64,000 nt of DNA, from positions 1,366,001-1,430,000 of the forward strand of contig CP113924.1 of the NCBI GenBank assembly GCA_029391995.1. The letters run 5' to 3'. Of the stretch, positions 63,762 through 64,000 are shown piece after piece. Position numbers and translations under genes: made by a program. The notes below the pieces were generated by a model. The model saw only the letters and a program-made list of their open reading frames with translations. It searched no databases and was not told where the DNA came from. The DNA is from Streptococcaceae bacterium ESL0729. Its GTDB lineage: Bacteria; Bacillota; Bacilli; Lactobacillales; Streptococcaceae. Within the stretch, counting starts at the first letter, position 1; every line of letters starts with the position of its first letter.

Positions 63762-64000
63762 AATTCATCCACCTGCCTATAGGCATCAGCTAGCTGGCGA
63801 GCCACCCTATCAAGAGACCTACTCTCAGCAACCTTATAACCTTCCTCTTTCTTATCAATCTGCCCCTCAACGATGGCCCTTAGTTCCTTAGTAAAATCCT
63901 CAACCGAATGACCCTTAGTCACCTGACTATCATCCAACCAATCTTCAAAAACAGGAATATCCCTGACTAGAACATTTTGATGGCTGGCTAACCCTTCTAA
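63758..64000 (-). CDS. Glycosyltransferase, second glycolipid enzyme (5' part beyond the window)
   Basis: The final 80 codons of a gene that enters from the right edge. The visible sequence LEGLASHQNVLVRDIPVFEDWL, then HSVEDFTKELRAIVEGQ and SLDRVARQLADAYRQVDEL, resembles the C-terminus of the streptococcal CpoA-type glycosyltransferase, which is encoded directly before the alpha-monoglucosyldiacylglycerol synthase and adds the second hexose to glycolipid. Its TGA overlaps the ATG of the next gene by two bases. Confidence 0.75.
   Translation of the reverse strand, partial: LEGLASHQNVLVRDIPVFEDWLDDSQVTKGHSVEDFTKELRAIVEGQIDKKEEGYKVAESRSLDRVARQLADAYRQVDEL

Overview
The window reads as chromosome of a low-GC, Gram-positive lactic acid bacterium in the family Streptococcaceae, most like Lactococcus or a near relative. 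The evidence is the long streptococcal-type EF-Ts (344 aa), EzrA, a zinc-binding lipoprotein with a ZinT tail, the gene order ruvA-mutL-mutS-ylbF-argR next to divergent argS, and a dnaJ that stands alone behind its own CIRCE operator, as known in Lactococcus. The genus is inference. No phage, insertion sequence, CRISPR array or rRNA was found. Most genes are on the minus strand.

Layout. 1-2 kb: end of a lipoate ligase/pyruvate dehydrogenase operon with a perfect-consensus cre box at its promoter. 2-9 kb: a glutamine amidotransferase, then the Bacillus-like order dut-radA-yacL-ispD-ispF-gltX, which carries two genes of the MEP isoprenoid route. 9-15 kb: membrane protein, a decayed small gene, rhomboid protease, folate enzyme, cold-shock protein, zinc lipoprotein and two lysine/diaminopimelate genes. 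15-17.7 kb: the ECF transporter energy module. 17.8-24.6 kb: an accessory surface locus of four WxL-type secreted proteins arranged as two tandem duplicate pairs, with long AT-rich regulatory gaps and a strong hairpin in one leader. 25-30.7 kb: pgsA, rodZ, an active/inactive M16 peptidase pair, and divergent yaaA-recF. 30.7-35 kb: ezrA, rpsB-tsf and tRNA-Cys. 35-38 kb: adhE. 38-48.5 kb: phosphatase, P-type ATPase, ruvB, a small unlisted membrane protein gene, ruvA, mutL, mutS, ylbF and argR. 48.7-52 kb: argS, rpsU and yebC. 52-59 kb: the ribosome-assembly/NAD/tRNA operon yqeH-yhbY-nadD-yqeK-rsfS-yqeM-tmcAL, separated from yqeG by an inserted vitamin B6 kinase and ECF substrate-binding gene. 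59-64 kb: dnaJ, plsC, a tRNA methyltransferase, a GIY-YIG protein and two glycolipid glycosyltransferases (one cut by the window edge).

The most unusual signal is a shared promoter design. Seven genes or operons (ygfA, ecfA1, yaaA-recF, argR, yqeH, yqeG and the 61036 methyltransferase) have a good -10 box only 6 or 7 bases before their ATG, usually in extended TGn form. Most of them lack a useful Shine-Dalgarno sequence. This predicts leaderless mRNAs, which are rarely described in this phylum. By contrast, several genes with strong Shine-Dalgarno sequences start with TTG (lplA, radA, both large WxL genes, the ATPase, rsfS).
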